Assembly (NCBI GenBank): GCA_002749535.1
Contig: MZZL01000376.1
Coordinates: 1-64,000, forward strand
Origin: Apophysomyces variabilis
Lineage: Eukaryota; Mucoromycota; Mucoromycetes; Mucorales; Mucoraceae
Direction of reading: 5' to 3'
DNA: 64,000 nt
Position numbers and translations under genes: made by a program. The notes beneath the pieces are model-generated. The model was given only the letters and a program-made list of their open reading frames with translations, did not search any database and was not told the DNA's origin. Shown here piece by piece: positions 63,466-64,000 of the stretch; positions within the stretch are counted from its first letter, which is position 1, and every line of letters starts with the position of its first letter.

Positions 63466-64000
63466 GAGCTTTTTCGTTAGATGCAAAAAATACAGAACCA
63501 GTTCTTTAAATGAACTCGTCTTGCTGTGGTTTGATCAGTAAATAGTGAACATGGACACGACTGTACGCAAAGAAGGGTAGTCTGACCGCAAATATTTCAT
63601 CCAATAATGCAATAAGCATTTTTGGATTCCGCAAAAACTTGAATCCCAGTCCGCAAATAAAAGATAGAAACACGCAGACAAATAGGTAAATCCTGGCTGG
63701 GTTACTCCCAGGAAAATAAATTGCATGGAACTTCGCTTTTCGTAACCAAACAGTAAAGCCAATAGCAAGCTTATAATTGAAAACTGCAGCAGAACAGTAG
63801 ACTCAACTGCAAGATACAACAAGTGGATTGTGGAATTAAGTAGTTTGCAAGTTATCTATCTCTCTTTTTTTCCGGCAGAAACATAGAATATGTTAACATG
63901 CTAATCGCTACTATAAATGTGCCCATTATTGCATGGCATTATATGATAAGGAGACCCAATGCATCATGTGAAAAAGATGTTAGATACAACGACTTTTCTC
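63466..64000. other. Terminal spacer with dispersed repeat
   Basis: Only the 74-bp repeat copy (63614-63686) is identifiable. The minus-strand frame at 63535-63822 runs across that repeat and is not called. Confidence 0.5.
63614..63686 (+). repeat. Dispersed 74-bp repeat, copy 2
   Basis: Partner of 18566-18639, about 45 kb away in direct orientation, lying about 150 bp after a dead DDE_3 transposase fragment. Its neighbours share nothing with the first copy's neighbours. Confidence 0.85.

Overview
This is eukaryotic nuclear DNA, most likely from an early-diverging fungus of the Mucoromycota (Mucorales-like). The genes are compact and intron-rich, with mostly 45-100 nt GT-AG introns. The intergenic DNA is AT-rich. 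Conserved fungal genes (Cdc5, PUF60, Hsp110, fused urease, LtrA family) sit beside decayed Tc1/mariner-type fragments and a Fanzor gene, a combination familiar from Mucorales. Species assignment is an inference; no rRNA or species marker is present.

Layout. 1-8 kb: one tRNA-Gln(TTG), a gene-poor stretch with a long perfect hairpin, and a GATA-type zinc-finger gene. 8-18 kb (minus strand): an LtrA-family membrane protein, the spliceosomal Myb protein Cdc5/Cef1, then a decayed, intron-containing Fanzor (eukaryotic TnpB homologue, OMEGA nuclease) ending about 170 bp from the Cdc5 start codon. 6-7.4 kb and 19.7-20.6 kb: a near-identical 0.9 kb direct duplication embedded in much older duplicated flanks. 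21-33 kb: PUF60-type splicing factor (minus), urease (plus), a small proline/threonine-rich protein, and Hsp110. 33-45 kb: a secreted type I membrane protein whose signal-peptide exon ends in a GC-AG intron, transposase debris, an F-box/WD40 protein, a DUF1308 protein and a small CxxC protein. 47-53 kb: a long-chain acyl-CoA synthetase with a 7-nt microexon, a Ser/Thr-rich surface protein and an amino-acid transporter. 54-61 kb: a secreted subtilisin-like protease with an assembly gap inside one intron, and a multi-pass membrane protein with an apparent frameshift. 61-64 kb: gene-poor, with a dead DDE_3 transposase fragment and a dispersed repeat.

Most genes are independent housekeeping units and no metabolic cluster is evident. 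The most notable item is the Fanzor. It keeps the three RuvC motifs and the Zn ribbon, has several spliceosomal introns and basic NLS-like N-terminal patches, and carries at least two in-frame stops and two frameshifts. It therefore reads as a recently decayed RNA-guided nuclease locus. Exon structures throughout were worked out by eye from splice signals and reading-frame continuity, not from transcripts.
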